From Legionellaceae bacterium UBA6148 (GTDB taxonomy: Bacteria; Pseudomonadota; Gammaproteobacteria; Legionellales; Legionellaceae), in assembly GCA_002423125.1 (NCBI GenBank), contig DIUW01000021.1, positions 1 to 34,875 on the forward strand: 34,875 bases of DNA, in the 5' to 3' direction. This document shows, piece by piece, positions 8,162 through 16,586 of the stretch (its first letter is position 1; every line of letters begins with the position of its first letter). The position numbers and the translations under genes are program-made. Below the pieces are notes generated by a model. It was not told the origin of the DNA. It ran no database searches and saw nothing but the letters and a program-made list of their open reading frames with translations.

Positions 8162-8926
8162 TCAACTATCGTCTTGACTAAAACGAATCACCTGGCCTGA
8201 GCTTGTTATGACTCGTCCTTGATTAGGGTCAATTAGTTTTACCGTACCATATCCGGTAAGGGTCGATCCTTCACGAACTGTAAACGTACTACCATTTGTT
8301 GCAACTAACCAAGCCCGTCCAGGGATAATTGCTTGCACGTAGTACTTCAAATAAGGCTTAGCGGGTCTCGCCGCATGTCTCACAGGACGAGCCACAACGG
8401 TCTTCACTGACAAGCGCTCAATCTCATGAGATTGAGCATCAAGTTTTTCACTTAATGCGCTGATAGCACTGTTCAAATCTGTAATTTTTCCAGTCAATGT
8501 CTCCATATTAGAATTAATATTGCTTATTTGACCGTTTACAGTTGAGATTTCTGAGCGCAGATTTTCCTGAGTAATCTCTATTGTTGATACCTTCGAGTCT
8601 AAATCATGGTTGCTTGTCTCAGGAGCAGATGGTGATGCCACAATAGGTTTCGACTCAATCATAGAGGTCGCCACTGGCGTAGACGCCGGCATGGGGGTAA
8701 TTTCTGTTTTTTTATTAGTTAAATAGGCACCAACAAATTTATATATCATCATTAAAAAAATAAAAACAACAACAGCAATAATTGCATTTCGCTTCACATT
8801 ACCTCCGCCAAATGGCCCTGCCGAAATGGGCACACGCGAGGCATCTGCAGATTCTTGCTCTGCATCCATTGCATTCGGATTTATAGGATCCAGTTCTGTA
8901 AACTGATATTCATCATTGTCTGCCAT
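8162..8926 (-). CDS. icmG: T4BSS core protein IcmG/DotF
   Basis: Bitopic inner-membrane protein of the core complex spanning both membranes. The 254 residues have an acidic cytoplasmic N-terminus (about 1-45), one transmembrane helix near 48-68 (NAIIAVVVFIFLMMIYKFVGA), a periplasmic coiled coil at about 105-170 (repeated ISxVNGQISNINSNMETL heptads) and a compact C-terminal domain ending VITSSGQVIRFSQDDS. This order and length match IcmG of Legionella (269 residues). The stop lies 26 nt before the icmC start, and icmE lies 34 nt upstream. Confidence 0.93.
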   Translation of the reverse strand: MADNDEYQFTELDPINPNAMDAEQESADASRVPISAGPFGGGNVKRNAIIAVVVFIFLMMIYKFVGAYLTNKKTEITPMPASTPVATSMIESKPIVASPSAPETSNHDLDSKVSTIEITQENLRSEISTVNGQISNINSNMETLTGKITDLNSAISALSEKLDAQSHEIERLSVKTVVARPVRHAARPAKPYLKYYVQAIIPGRAWLVATNGSTFTVREGSTLTGYGTVKLIDPNQGRVITSSGQVIRFSQDDS

Positions 8927-8960
8927 GTTTTACCTACTCGTTAATTTGACTTAATAAAAA

Positions 8961-11480
8961 TTATACTGATTCCGCATCCACATCCTTCGTAAATAAAATT
9001 CCCAACCCAGTGCCTGAATAAACATCAACTGTGATCGGTAAATTCACTTGATTCATGGCCAATTGCCCCCAGCTTTTACCTAGAGTCGCTAACCCTATGA
9101 CCGCATTTTCAAGTACAGAACGCCCAACGCCATTTGAAACGGTCGTCGAAGTGGTCGCACCTGATGAGCCGATGGTCACTGTCGTACCAGCTGACTGAAA
9201 TGCATTACCAAGCCCTTCAAGAAAGGTAGCCGCAAACAATGATCCATAGCGGGCTAAATAGTGATGATCGGTTTTACTGGATAACGCTGTTCGTGCAGTA
9301 TTAGGATCAATCGCATAAGCATTAATTGAAGTGGTTTTATCCGCTCCCGGCACTGACATCATATTAAAACTAATGACCATTTTATTTGCATTTGCAGGTA
9401 AGGTGAAACTTCCAATCAGTTTCGCACCTTTAAATTTACCGGCAACAATGGTCGCTAAAATCGGACCAGGCTCATCACTGTTCACCGATGTATCCAATAC
9501 AGCAAATAGAACATCTCCTGCTCGGATAACGGGCGGCAAGACCGGCCCACCATGGATGACGCCAGCAGCAGTCGTTGCAGAGATACTTTTTGAAACACTC
9601 GTTATTGCGGATTCCCGCTCTTTCTGTGCAGTGGGCCCTTCAACTAACACTTGTGTAAATCCTGTTTTCCAACCTTGCAATGCTTGATTAGCTGCGCTTG
9701 ACATCATCCCTGTGCGTTGCTGTATTTTTTGCTGATATTGTTGCCCTGCCATATGAGCTTTTTGTCGATTCAAAATTTCATTCAATTTTTGCTCATTTGC
9801 CACAGCTTGTGCTGACTGACTCGTTTGACCACCCGGCAAAGAGGGGATCCTCGCGCCATATGTTGTGCCAGCAGCCCCGTCCATTCCAGCGTCTTGATCG
9901 CTGAATCCAGCGTCTTTTAGCTGTGCCGCACTAAACCCTGCGTCTTTTAGCTGTGCAGCACTAAATCCTGCATCTTTTAGCTGTGCCGCACTAAACCCTG
10001 CGTCCTTTAGCTGTGCAGCGCTAAACCCTGCGTCTTTTAGCTGTCCGGCACTAAACCCTGCGTCTTTGAGTTGCTTAGCACTAAACCCAGCATCTTTGAG
10101 TTGTTTAGCACTAAACCCGGCATCTTTGAGTTGTTTAGCGCTGAACCCTGCGTCTTTGAGTTGTTTAGCACTAAAACCTGCATCTTTTAGCTGCTGGGCA
10201 TTATAACCCGCTGCTTTCAATTGTTCGGCACTACAACCACTTATCTGTCGGATTGATCCTGCACTCACTCCTTGAGCACGTAATTTCTTCAAGGCATCAA
10301 CTTGACATCCCGCTTTCAGTACATCCGCTTTAGAAACGCCCGGAGGCAATTTTTCCACGCCACCAAGAACAGAATCTGGCAAATCGGCATCCTCTAGTTG
10401 CCCATCGGGAGATCCTGCATCTGCCAGCTGTTGTGCACTGAAACCTGCATCTTCTAGCTGTTTAGGACTGAGCCCCGCATCTTTTAATTGTTGTGCACTG
10501 AACCCTGCGTCTTTTAGTTGTTTAGCACTAAACCCCGCGTCTTTTAGCTGCTGGGCAGTATAACCCGCTGCTTTCAATTGTTCGGCACTGCAGCCACTCA
10601 TCTGTCGAATTGTCCCTGCACTCACTCCTTGAGATCGCAATTTTTTCAACGCATCAACTTGACATCCCGCTTTCAGTACATCCGCTTCAGAAACCCCTGG
10701 AGGCAATTTATTCACGCTATCAATAACAGAGTCTGGAAAACCGGCACCCTTTAGTTCCCCATCTGAAAATCCCCCGTCTTTCATCTGTTGTGCATTGAAT
10801 CCTGCGGCTTTCATTTCGCACGCATCAAATCCACACAGTTGAAGACGCTCAACAGAATATCCGGCCGCTTTAAATTGAGTCGCATTAAATCCTGCTGCTT
10901 TCAAATCTACACACGAACAAACATGCTGTAACTCATTGAGGGGGTACCCATTATCTTTAAGTTGAGCACAGTTACACACCTTCTTTAAATCTGAAAGCCC
11001 TGCTCCTTGTGCAAGCACAGCTGTAACCGATTTTTTACTACAATTACTCGCCTTTAGTTGTTGTATCCATAAACTGAGTTGAGGCCCTGAACTATCTTCA
11101 TGACTTAAGGCTGTAAATCCGAGTGCTCCTTTACCACCTTGAGGACCAATAGCTTCAACACCCCCACCAAAGGATTGTGATCGTACAATGGTTGGAATTG
11201 CGCTAGCCCCTGATTGAGCCGCTTTTTTAGCTTGTTCTACATTTTGTTTTTCTTGCAAATAGGCATATTGCGCAGTTGGGTTTTCTGATCCTGGGATGGA
11301 TTTTATTCCACCAGGGCCTGCAGATAGACTCCCCCCCGCAATATTCGATACACTTGGCGCTTTAAATTTATAGTATCCAACTGCCATCGTTAACAACAAT
11401 AGAGCAATTGTAAATAAAATGATAACCCTCGATCGGGTATTCGAAAAAAGTGCTTGAATATTTTCTTTTTTACCAGCCAT
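8961..11480 (-). CDS. icmE: T4BSS channel protein IcmE/DotG (VirB10-like, repeat-rich)
   Basis: DotG spans from the inner membrane to the outer-membrane cap and lines the secretion channel. The 839 residues show a short cytoplasmic N-terminus, one transmembrane helix near 16-36 (RVIILFTIALLLLTMAVGYY), a long middle region of degenerate pentapeptide-like decapeptides of the type AGFSAxQLKD (about 150-530), and a C-terminal VirB10/TrbI-like domain from about 640 (VLPPVIRAGDVLFAVLDTSVNSD...), ending near the antenna/OM region. Legionella DotG is 1048 residues, so the repeat zone is shorter here. The zone is homogenised in two arrays and contains a 357-bp duplicated block. The ATG has an AGAAGGG box and follows icmK by 3 nt. 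Confidence 0.95.
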   Translation of the reverse strand: MAGKKENIQALFSNTRSRVIILFTIALLLLTMAVGYYKFKAPSVSNIAGGSLSAGPGGIKSIPGSENPTAQYAYLQEKQNVEQAKKAAQSGASAIPTIVRSQSFGGGVEAIGPQGGKGALGFTALSHEDSSGPQLSLWIQQLKASNCSKKSVTAVLAQGAGLSDLKKVCNCAQLKDNGYPLNELQHVCSCVDLKAAGFNATQFKAAGYSVERLQLCGFDACEMKAAGFNAQQMKDGGFSDGELKGAGFPDSVIDSVNKLPPGVSEADVLKAGCQVDALKKLRSQGVSAGTIRQMSGCSAEQLKAAGYTAQQLKDAGFSAKQLKDAGFSAQQLKDAGLSPKQLEDAGFSAQQLADAGSPDGQLEDADLPDSVLGGVEKLPPGVSKADVLKAGCQVDALKKLRAQGVSAGSIRQISGCSAEQLKAAGYNAQQLKDAGFSAKQLKDAGFSAKQLKDAGFSAKQLKDAGFSAKQLKDAGFSAGQLKDAGFSAAQLKDAGFSAAQLKDAGFSAAQLKDAGFSAAQLKDAGFSDQDAGMDGAAGTTYGARIPSLPGGQTSQSAQAVANEQKLNEILNRQKAHMAGQQYQQKIQQRTGMMSSAANQALQGWKTGFTQVLVEGPTAQKERESAITSVSKSISATTAAGVIHGGPVLPPVIRAGDVLFAVLDTSVNSDEPGPILATIVAGKFKGAKLIGSFTLPANANKMVISFNMMSVPGADKTTSINAYAIDPNTARTALSSKTDHHYLARYGSLFAATFLEGLGNAFQSAGTTVTIGSSGATTSTTVSNGVGRSVLENAVIGLATLGKSWGQLAMNQVNLPITVDVYSGTGLGILFTKDVDAESV
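9901..10200. repeat. Ten tandem 30-bp repeats inside icmE
   Basis: Ten head-to-tail 30-bp units, each encoding AGFSAxQLKD on the minus strand. Units at 9901-10050 are of a 'tttagctgtgc(a/c)gc' type (mostly AAQ) and those at 10051-10170 of a 'tttgagttgtttagc' type (AKQ); the last is mixed. The near identity within each type indicates recent local amplification. Confidence 0.95.
10408..10557. repeat. Second array of about five 30-bp repeats in icmE
   Basis: About five more diverged 30-bp units of the same decapeptide type. The segment next to it, 10201-10370, recurs at 10558-10720 at an offset of 357 bp and encodes LPPGVSxADVLKAGCQVDAL in both copies, so array plus spacer was duplicated as a block. 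Confidence 0.85.
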
Positions 11481-11483
11481 TTT

Positions 11484-12536
11484 TTATAACCCTTCTACCT
11501 TGAGTTGCATGATTTTCCCATGCCAAGAAACCAATAAAACGGGCGCTTTCTGCATTTCATATGCATGCATGCCGTCAGCACTGGTCATACTGCCAATCCA
11601 ACCAGGTGATAAAATAGTAAGATTAGTTCTAACATACATCTGTTCATTTAACAACCAAGCACGAGCATCCCCACCACTCACATGCAGCCGCGTACTTCCA
11701 TTCGGAGGAACGCCTTCTAAAACATGCAATAGTAAATCACTTGCCGCAGGAGGAACCCCATCTTCTGTAGGCATACTTTTTGCATTTGGGCCATATCCCT
11801 GCATCCGTAGGTCAACCCGGTAGTCCACCGCTTTCTGTCCAGGGATTAACGTGAGCATCACTGGCGTATTTAACCCTTGAAGTTTCACGGCCAGGTTACC
11901 ATAGGTATATAATTTACTCGCCTGGATCATTAATGTATTACTGGTTTTATCCCACTGAATATTAAACGCGGTCGGATCACCCAGATCATATGCTGTAATC
12001 GGCCATGGAGCTCCCGTTGAGTCCAAAAAAACCAAAGACGACACGAACCCCTGTGATAATCGAATCACTGGTGGCGTTGAGCCAGGAGATAAATTAACAA
12101 ATTGAGACGTTGCCGTAGGTTTCGGTGGTGTACCGGCTGAAGAAGCCTGAGCGTACTCTGATGTATGATACATTTGTTTGAGACGAATAATTTGCTCAGC
12201 GGACAATGGAAATAATTGATCCGCCACTTCTTTAAAAGCCAAATCATCAACCGTATCGGCTTCAGCAGAGGTTAACATTGAGGCATTATTTGCTTCATTA
12301 GCCGTTGCTGAGGTGGATGCTTCTGTTGGTGTTGATGGCATTGCAGAAGCCAACTTAGGCTGCTCAGGATTTTTTTTTGCTAAGCGTTGCTGCAACATGC
12401 GCAACTGCTCAAGCGCTTGCTGAGCAGACTGAGGCTCAGGTGCGCTACTCACTTGCGACGCAAAAATAATATTCCCTATTAAAACGGCCACCCCAATATA
12501 GTGCACGCGGCGTGATCCTGTCATTTTAAAACGCAT
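11484..12536 (-). CDS. icmK: T4BSS outer-membrane core protein IcmK/DotH
   Basis: DotH is part of the outer-membrane cap with DotC and DotD and anchors the DotG channel. The 350 residues (Legionella 360) have an N-terminal signal peptide (residues about 8-31, VAVLIGNIIFASQVSSA), a Gln/Ala-rich linker with SAQQALEQLRMLQQRL, and a C-terminal beta-rich domain (VNLSPGSTPPVIRLSQGFVSSLVFLDSTGAPWPI, later PVMLTLIPGQKAVDYRVDLR) resembling the VirB9-like fold reported for DotH. The longest frame begins at a TTG (12539), but the ATG at 12536 overlaps the icmL stop as TGATG and has a GGGGTGG box, so translational coupling with icmL is likely. Confidence 0.93.
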   Translation of the reverse strand: MRFKMTGSRRVHYIGVAVLIGNIIFASQVSSAPEPQSAQQALEQLRMLQQRLAKKNPEQPKLASAMPSTPTEASTSATANEANNASMLTSAEADTVDDLAFKEVADQLFPLSAEQIIRLKQMYHTSEYAQASSAGTPPKPTATSQFVNLSPGSTPPVIRLSQGFVSSLVFLDSTGAPWPITAYDLGDPTAFNIQWDKTSNTLMIQASKLYTYGNLAVKLQGLNTPVMLTLIPGQKAVDYRVDLRMQGYGPNAKSMPTEDGVPPAASDLLLHVLEGVPPNGSTRLHVSGGDARAWLLNEQMYVRTNLTILSPGWIGSMTSADGMHAYEMQKAPVLLVSWHGKIMQLKVEGL

Positions 12537-13180
12537 CAAGAAGCCACCCCGCCACTTGCTGGACCTACTACAAATTGAGCGATACCAATTCCTCGCGGCG
12601 AATTTTCTGTCGACACTCGAGTCACCAGCATCGTGACGACATTCGTTTGTTGTGAAAACTCGCTTGCGGACTGATATGTCACTAATATTGGCATCTGAAT
12701 TCGCCAGGAATACTGTCCATTCAATGGGCCCTTCTGCATGATAACTGGAGCCATTGTTGGAACAGCGGAGACAATTAATTTTTTTGCTTTAACCGCATCA
12801 AGATTATTTGAATCCTTCAATGCGCCTAAGAATTGCGCCCAACCATCGGGAGTGAAAAAACCCGAGGAAGCCTGTAGCTCAGTGCGATAATTAACAAAGT
12901 TATAAGTAAACGCGGCAGTCGCTGCTTGGCTTGCCCATTGCAAAACAGCCGAATCGGACTGATTAGGTTCATTTAACGGAAAAAGGGGTGTAATACGGCC
13001 ATTGATACTCGTTGCAAAATATTTTGGCAATGGCGGATGCAAAAATAAATACGCAATTGTCGCTACGAGCACAAGATTGGACACTAACGAAAACAAAAAA
13101 ATGACCATCAGCTTGTGTTGACCGTCACGATAGAAACGATTTCTTGTGACAACCGCGGTCAAGGCATCATTTTCTGGCAT
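12536..13180 (-). CDS. icmL: T4BSS inner-membrane protein IcmL/DotI
   Basis: DotI forms an inner-membrane complex with DotJ and is related to the conjugation protein TraM. The 214 residues (212 in Legionella) have one transmembrane helix near 25-48 (LMVIFLFSLVSNLVLVATIAYLFL) and a periplasmic domain with the family pattern VLQWASQAATAAFTYNFVNYR, GFFTPDGWAQFLGALK and PRGIGIAQFVV. An AAGAGGAT box precedes the ATG. It follows icmM by 48 nt and overlaps icmK by one base. A shorter, secreted paralogue occurs at 27615-28103. Confidence 0.94.
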   Translation of the reverse strand: MPENDALTAVVTRNRFYRDGQHKLMVIFLFSLVSNLVLVATIAYLFLHPPLPKYFATSINGRITPLFPLNEPNQSDSAVLQWASQAATAAFTYNFVNYRTELQASSGFFTPDGWAQFLGALKDSNNLDAVKAKKLIVSAVPTMAPVIMQKGPLNGQYSWRIQMPILVTYQSASEFSQQTNVVTMLVTRVSTENSPRGIGIAQFVVGPASGGVAS

Positions 13181-13228
13181 AATATCCTCTTAACTAAAAT
13201 ATTCTAAGGCATGTCGTTATATCATTAC

Positions 13229-13486
13229 TCAAGATTGCGCGTCGGTTTTCAACAAAGGAACTGAGCTTTCATTGGGAGCAGTCAACTGCTGCAGCCTAAC
13301 CGGTGGACTCGCCCCATCCGTTGAGTAAAATTCAAAATCAGGCCGACTAAAATAAACAAACGACACTAACATACACAGCATAACATTAAGAGCGCAAGAA
13401 AACACAAGCATACTCCCAAGTCTTCGATAAATAAGAACATTAAATCCTTTGGACGATTTAATTTGGTCCCACACGCCTCGACTCAT
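13229..13486 (-). CDS. icmM: T4BSS inner-membrane protein IcmM/DotJ
   Basis: DotJ is a small partner of DotI lacking most of the periplasmic domain. The 85 residues (94 in Legionella) have a short cytoplasmic end, a transmembrane helix at about 26-46 (LVFSCALNVMLCMLVSFVYF) and a periplasmic tail with FEFYSTDGASPPVRLQQL, which parallels the post-membrane segment of icmL (KYFATSINGRITPLFPL). A GTGGAGAG box lies at good distance from the ATG. It is 12 nt behind icmN. Confidence 0.9.
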   Translation of the reverse strand: MSRGVWDQIKSSKGFNVLIYRRLGSMLVFSCALNVMLCMLVSFVYFSRPDFEFYSTDGASPPVRLQQLTAPNESSVPLLKTDAQS

Positions 13487-13498
13487 TTGCTCTCCACT

Positions 13499-14065
13499 TT
13501 AAGCCACCGCATTTCTAAACGTTATTTCAACTCTTGAATTAAGTGAGCTATCACCACCTTGATCACCTGCTATTATAGGTTTATCACTACCTAACCCTCG
13601 TGTAAAGGCAAAGCGACTATCAATATCTTGCGACCACAAATAATCAGCAACCACTCGCGATCTCGCCGCTGTTAAAGCCCGCTCACGCGTTGGTGAAACA
13701 TATTTACTACTAAACGCGGTTACGTCCACACTCACTTTTCGAAACTGCTTGAGATAACAAACGACATCATTAAGAACGGTATAAGACAACCACTTAATCC
13801 GAGGAGATTGTCCTGCAAACAACCGATTTGAAGGAATCACAATAAGATAATCTTGGCCTATCGTAATCACTCTGACGCCATGCTTGCTTAAGCGATGCAA
13901 TATAATCATCGTCGCCCTATCTTGTGTACCCGCCACTCGAGTGGGTAAAGGGTTAGGCTCTTTTGTGACGTATAGTCTGGACACGCCACGATGACATCCT
14001 GTTAAGAGGAACAGGATGGATGTGATCCAGAGAACTCTTTTATAGCTAATACCCAGTCGTTTCAA
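13499..14065 (-). CDS. icmN: T4BSS lipoprotein IcmN/DotK (OmpA-like)
   Basis: Outer-membrane lipoprotein of the Dot/Icm cap with an OmpA-like peptidoglycan-binding domain. The product has a lipoprotein signal peptide ending in the lipobox LLTGC and, after a linker, the OmpA-like pattern: VDVTAFSSKYVSPTRERALTAARS and the terminal NSRVEITFRN. The open frame begins at a TTG (14089); a TTG at 14065 (MKRLGISYKRVLW) lies 6 nt behind AAGGA and gives a more normal signal peptide and 188 residues (Legionella 189), so I use it. This is the first gene of the operon, divergent from fmt. Confidence 0.88.
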   Translation of the reverse strand: MKRLGISYKRVLWITSILFLLTGCHRGVSRLYVTKEPNPLPTRVAGTQDRATMIILHRLSKHGVRVITIGQDYLIVIPSNRLFAGQSPRIKWLSYTVLNDVVCYLKQFRKVSVDVTAFSSKYVSPTRERALTAARSRVVADYLWSQDIDSRFAFTRGLGSDKPIIAGDQGGDSSLNSRVEITFRNAVA

Positions 14066-14169
14066 AGTAAGTCCTTCACCCAATTTCAATATTTATAAAA
14101 TAGAAACATATAAATCATTTGGTTACAAGATAGAAATGATTTTTTTCATTTTATTGACGCTCGTCCAAA

Positions 14170-14178
14170 TGCTATACT
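14170..14178 (+). promoter_or_regulatory. Extended -10 promoter for fmt-rsmB
   Basis: TGCTATACT (14170-14178) fits an extended -10 element (TGnTATAAT). The -35 region at the right spacing is poor (TTTATT); a TTGACG at 14154-14159 is only 13 nt away and too close for a standard sigma-70 pair. The 14066-14213 interval must also hold the promoter for the Dot/Icm operon on the other strand; it is AT-rich there, but I could not choose one site or recognise a PmrA or CpxR box. Confidence 0.5.
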
Positions 14179-14213
14179 CTCGGGAATAATAATTTACCTA
14201 TTGAGAATCCCAA

Positions 14214-15149
14214 TTGAATATTGTATTTGCTGGAACCCCTCAGTTTACATTACCTTGTCTGGATGCCCTTGCCCAATCCAAACACAAGCTGACGGCGGTT
14301 TACACCCAGCCTGACAGACCTGCTGGTCGTGGTCATAAACTGCAACCTTCACCCGTCAAGGTTTGGGCGAAAGCGCACGAAATCCCTGTGTATCAACCAT
14401 TGAATTTTAAAACGCAAGAATCCATCGATACGCTAGCGGCACTTGCGCCAGATATTATGATCGTGATTGCTTATGGTTTGATTCTACCACGGACTGTACT
14501 CACAATACCGCGATACGGTTGTGTGAACGCTCATGCTTCATTGCTGCCACATTGGCGAGGTGCCTCTCCTATTCAACAGGCTATTTTACATCACAATCCA
14601 AGCAGTGGAATGACCCTTATGCAGATGGATGAAGGCATGGATACAGGTGCCATACTTGCAACGGCATCGTGCTTAATTGACAGTCAAGACACGGCAGGAA
14701 CGCTGCATGACAAATTGGCTCAATTAACGCCGCCTTTATTGCTGACGCTATTGGACGATATTGCCTCTGGTCATGCCACTCCTAAAGCACAGGATAATCA
14801 ATTAGCAAGCTACGCTCCGAAAATCAAAAAAGAAGATGCGGCCATTCGTTGGCAACAACCTGCGATCGCAATAGACTGCCAAATTCGCGCATTTAATCCT
14901 TGGCCAATTGCTTATACTCATGCAGATGATGTGACAATACGCATTCATAAAGCACGCGTTCTGAATCAAGTCAGCAATGCAGAACCAGGAACCATTATGA
15001 CGATTGATAAAGAAGGCATACACGTTGCCACTGGGCAGCAAACTCTTTTAATCGAACAATTACAATTTGCCGGCGGGAAAAGCATATCGGTGAGTGATTG
15101 GCTCAATGCCAAGCACCTTCAATTACATGTTCATCAGGTCTTAACATGA
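14214..15149 (+). CDS. fmt: Methionyl-tRNA formyltransferase
   Basis: Transfers the formyl group of 10-formyl-THF to initiator Met-tRNA. The 311 residues match the family length (about 315). The N-terminal Rossmann domain has IVFAGTPQFTLPCLDAL and the catalytic region NAHASLLPHWRGASPIQQAI (Asn/His and downstream Asp), followed by MDEGMDTGAIL; the C-terminal OB-like domain carries RAFNPWPIAYT. The start is TTG at 14214, the only one giving the full N-terminal strand (MNIVFAGTP). The stop overlaps the rsmB ATG as ATGA, so both are co-translated. Confidence 0.96.
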   Translation: MNIVFAGTPQFTLPCLDALAQSKHKLTAVYTQPDRPAGRGHKLQPSPVKVWAKAHEIPVYQPLNFKTQESIDTLAALAPDIMIVIAYGLILPRTVLTIPRYGCVNAHASLLPHWRGASPIQQAILHHNPSSGMTLMQMDEGMDTGAILATASCLIDSQDTAGTLHDKLAQLTPPLLLTLLDDIASGHATPKAQDNQLASYAPKIKKEDAAIRWQQPAIAIDCQIRAFNPWPIAYTHADDVTIRIHKARVLNQVSNAEPGTIMTIDKEGIHVATGQQTLLIEQLQFAGGKSISVSDWLNAKHLQLHVHQVLT

Positions 15150-16567
15150 AACCGAATGAGCGCCTGCAAGCCGTCATTATTATCAGCAAGCTCATCGATG
15201 ATAAAACACCACTCACGCATTTATTAAAGCACCTCAGGTACGTCGGTACCCCACAACATCAAATAACTCATTCAAAATCCCCTCATCCGCCCTACGACCT
15301 TCTCCCCATGTCTGGGGAGAAGGGAAAATTGAAGGACGTTATTGAGAAGGCAACACAATCGGCCTCTCCGTTCACGAAAGAGCTATGTTTTGGCGTTTGT
15401 CGACATTATTTTCGTTTACAAATCATAGCGGATTTGCTGATTGATAAGCGTCCGAAATCAACAGCGGTTTGGGTCAGCCTGCTGCTCGGTCTTTATCAAT
15501 TGCATTATTTAAATATCGCAGATTATGCTGTTGTAAAAGAAACGGTTGGATTATTAAGCCACATCAACGCAACGTGGGCGAAAGGATTAATCAACGCCGT
15601 GCTAAGGCGATATTGCCGCGAAAAGGAAAGTCTACTGACTCAATTAGATGCTATTTTTTTATTTCAATACGGTCACCCTGAATGGTTTATCGACCGTATT
15701 AAAAAGGCTTGGCCCAAGGACTGGAAATCCATCTGTCTTGCCAATGATCAACGTCCACCCATGAGCTTACGCATCAATCAACGTTATACAATGACCAAAG
15801 ACTACCTAGAAAAACTCACTGTCGCGGGAGTCAATGCAGAACCACTGTTCTTTTCAAACCAAGGCATCAGACTCACAGAGCCCTGTGATGTGTATGATTT
15901 ACCCTATTTTGCAGAAGGGTTTGTGTCGGTACAGGATGAAGCTGCTCAGCTTGCTGTTTCATTGCTTGATCTGGCCCCGGGTCTTAGAGTCCTTGATGCC
16001 TGCTGCGCTCCGGGAGGAAAAACATGCCATATCCTCGAAACAGAAGCGGACCTAGCAGAATGTGTAGCGCTTGATAACGATGCTTATCGCCTAAAACGGG
16101 TTCAAGAAAATCTTTCGCGACTCAATTTAAATGCAACGGTTCTAACAGGAGATGCGCTTCAACCTTCAAATTGGTGGGATGGAGTGCTATTCGACCGGAT
16201 CTTATTAGATGCACCTTGTTCTGCAACAGGAGTGATTCGGCGACATCCAGACATTAAACTTCTGCGGACAATGGATGACATTACGGCTATTGCGTTATTG
16301 CAACATGATTTACTCTTGGCTCTGTGGCCACTACTGGCACCAGGAGGTCGTCTGGTGTACGCAACCTGTTCGATTATGCCCGAGGAAAACGACTCGCAAA
16401 TCAAAGAATTTATCAAGCACCATCCTGATTGTATGTATTTGCCTCAGCAAACAAAGTGGGGGCATGCACTGGAGTGTGGGATACAGATTTTGCCTGGAGA
16501 AAATAATATGGATGGGTTTTTTTATAGTGTCCTGGTAAAAAAACTCATTGGTAACAACATTTCGTAG
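15146..16567 (+). CDS. rsmB: 16S rRNA (cytosine-967-C5) methyltransferase RsmB with in-frame repeat insertion
   Basis: Methylates C967 of 16S rRNA. The N-terminal NusB-like domain contains TKELCFGVCRHYFRL and LINAVLRRY; the C-terminal catalytic domain has the SAM site LDACCAPGGKTCHILE (about 285), the motif IV cysteine in LLDAPCSATGVIRRHPDIK, and the second conserved cysteine in LVYATCSIMPEEN. From the ATG overlapping the fmt stop it is 473 residues, some 40 longer than E. coli RsmB (429). The extra length sits near residues 31-68 and comes from a palindromic DNA repeat read in frame (see repeat at 15274). The fold is probably tolerant because the insertion is between the first helices of the NusB-like domain. 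Confidence 0.93.
   Translation: MKPNERLQAVIIISKLIDDKTPLTHLLKHLRYVGTPQHQITHSKSPHPPYDLLPMSGEKGKLKDVIEKATQSASPFTKELCFGVCRHYFRLQIIADLLIDKRPKSTAVWVSLLLGLYQLHYLNIADYAVVKETVGLLSHINATWAKGLINAVLRRYCREKESLLTQLDAIFLFQYGHPEWFIDRIKKAWPKDWKSICLANDQRPPMSLRINQRYTMTKDYLEKLTVAGVNAEPLFFSNQGIRLTEPCDVYDLPYFAEGFVSVQDEAAQLAVSLLDLAPGLRVLDACCAPGGKTCHILETEADLAECVALDNDAYRLKRVQENLSRLNLNATVLTGDALQPSNWWDGVLFDRILLDAPCSATGVIRRHPDIKLLRTMDDITAIALLQHDLLLALWPLLAPGGRLVYATCSIMPEENDSQIKEFIKHHPDCMYLPQQTKWGHALECGIQILPGENNMDGFFYSVLVKKLIGNNIS
15274..15331. repeat. Palindromic repeat element inside rsmB
   Basis: A perfect 11-bp inverted repeat, CCTTCTCCCCA (15298-15308) and TGGGGAGAAGG (15313-15323), with a 4-nt loop, preceded by CCCCTCATCCGCCCTACGA. 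This is the look of the widespread intergenic CCTCATCC...CCTTCTCCC...GGGAGAAGG repeats, here in the rsmB reading frame and coding for SPHPPYDLLPMSGEKGK. Outer borders are approximate. Confidence 0.8.
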
Positions 16568-16586
16568 AAATTACCTTGTGTATCGC

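Noticed and set aside
9901..10200. Regular 30-bp repeats that could be taken for a CRISPR array
   Set aside because: The units are contiguous with no spacers and encode the decapeptide repeats of IcmE/DotG.
14154..14178. TTGACG and TATACT as a standard sigma-70 pair for fmt
   Set aside because: The spacer is only 13 nt; the extended -10 interpretation was kept instead.
14066..14213. PmrA or CpxR operator for the Dot/Icm operon
   Set aside because: I looked for the TTAA-type and GTAAA-type direct repeats reported for these regulators and found no convincing pair.
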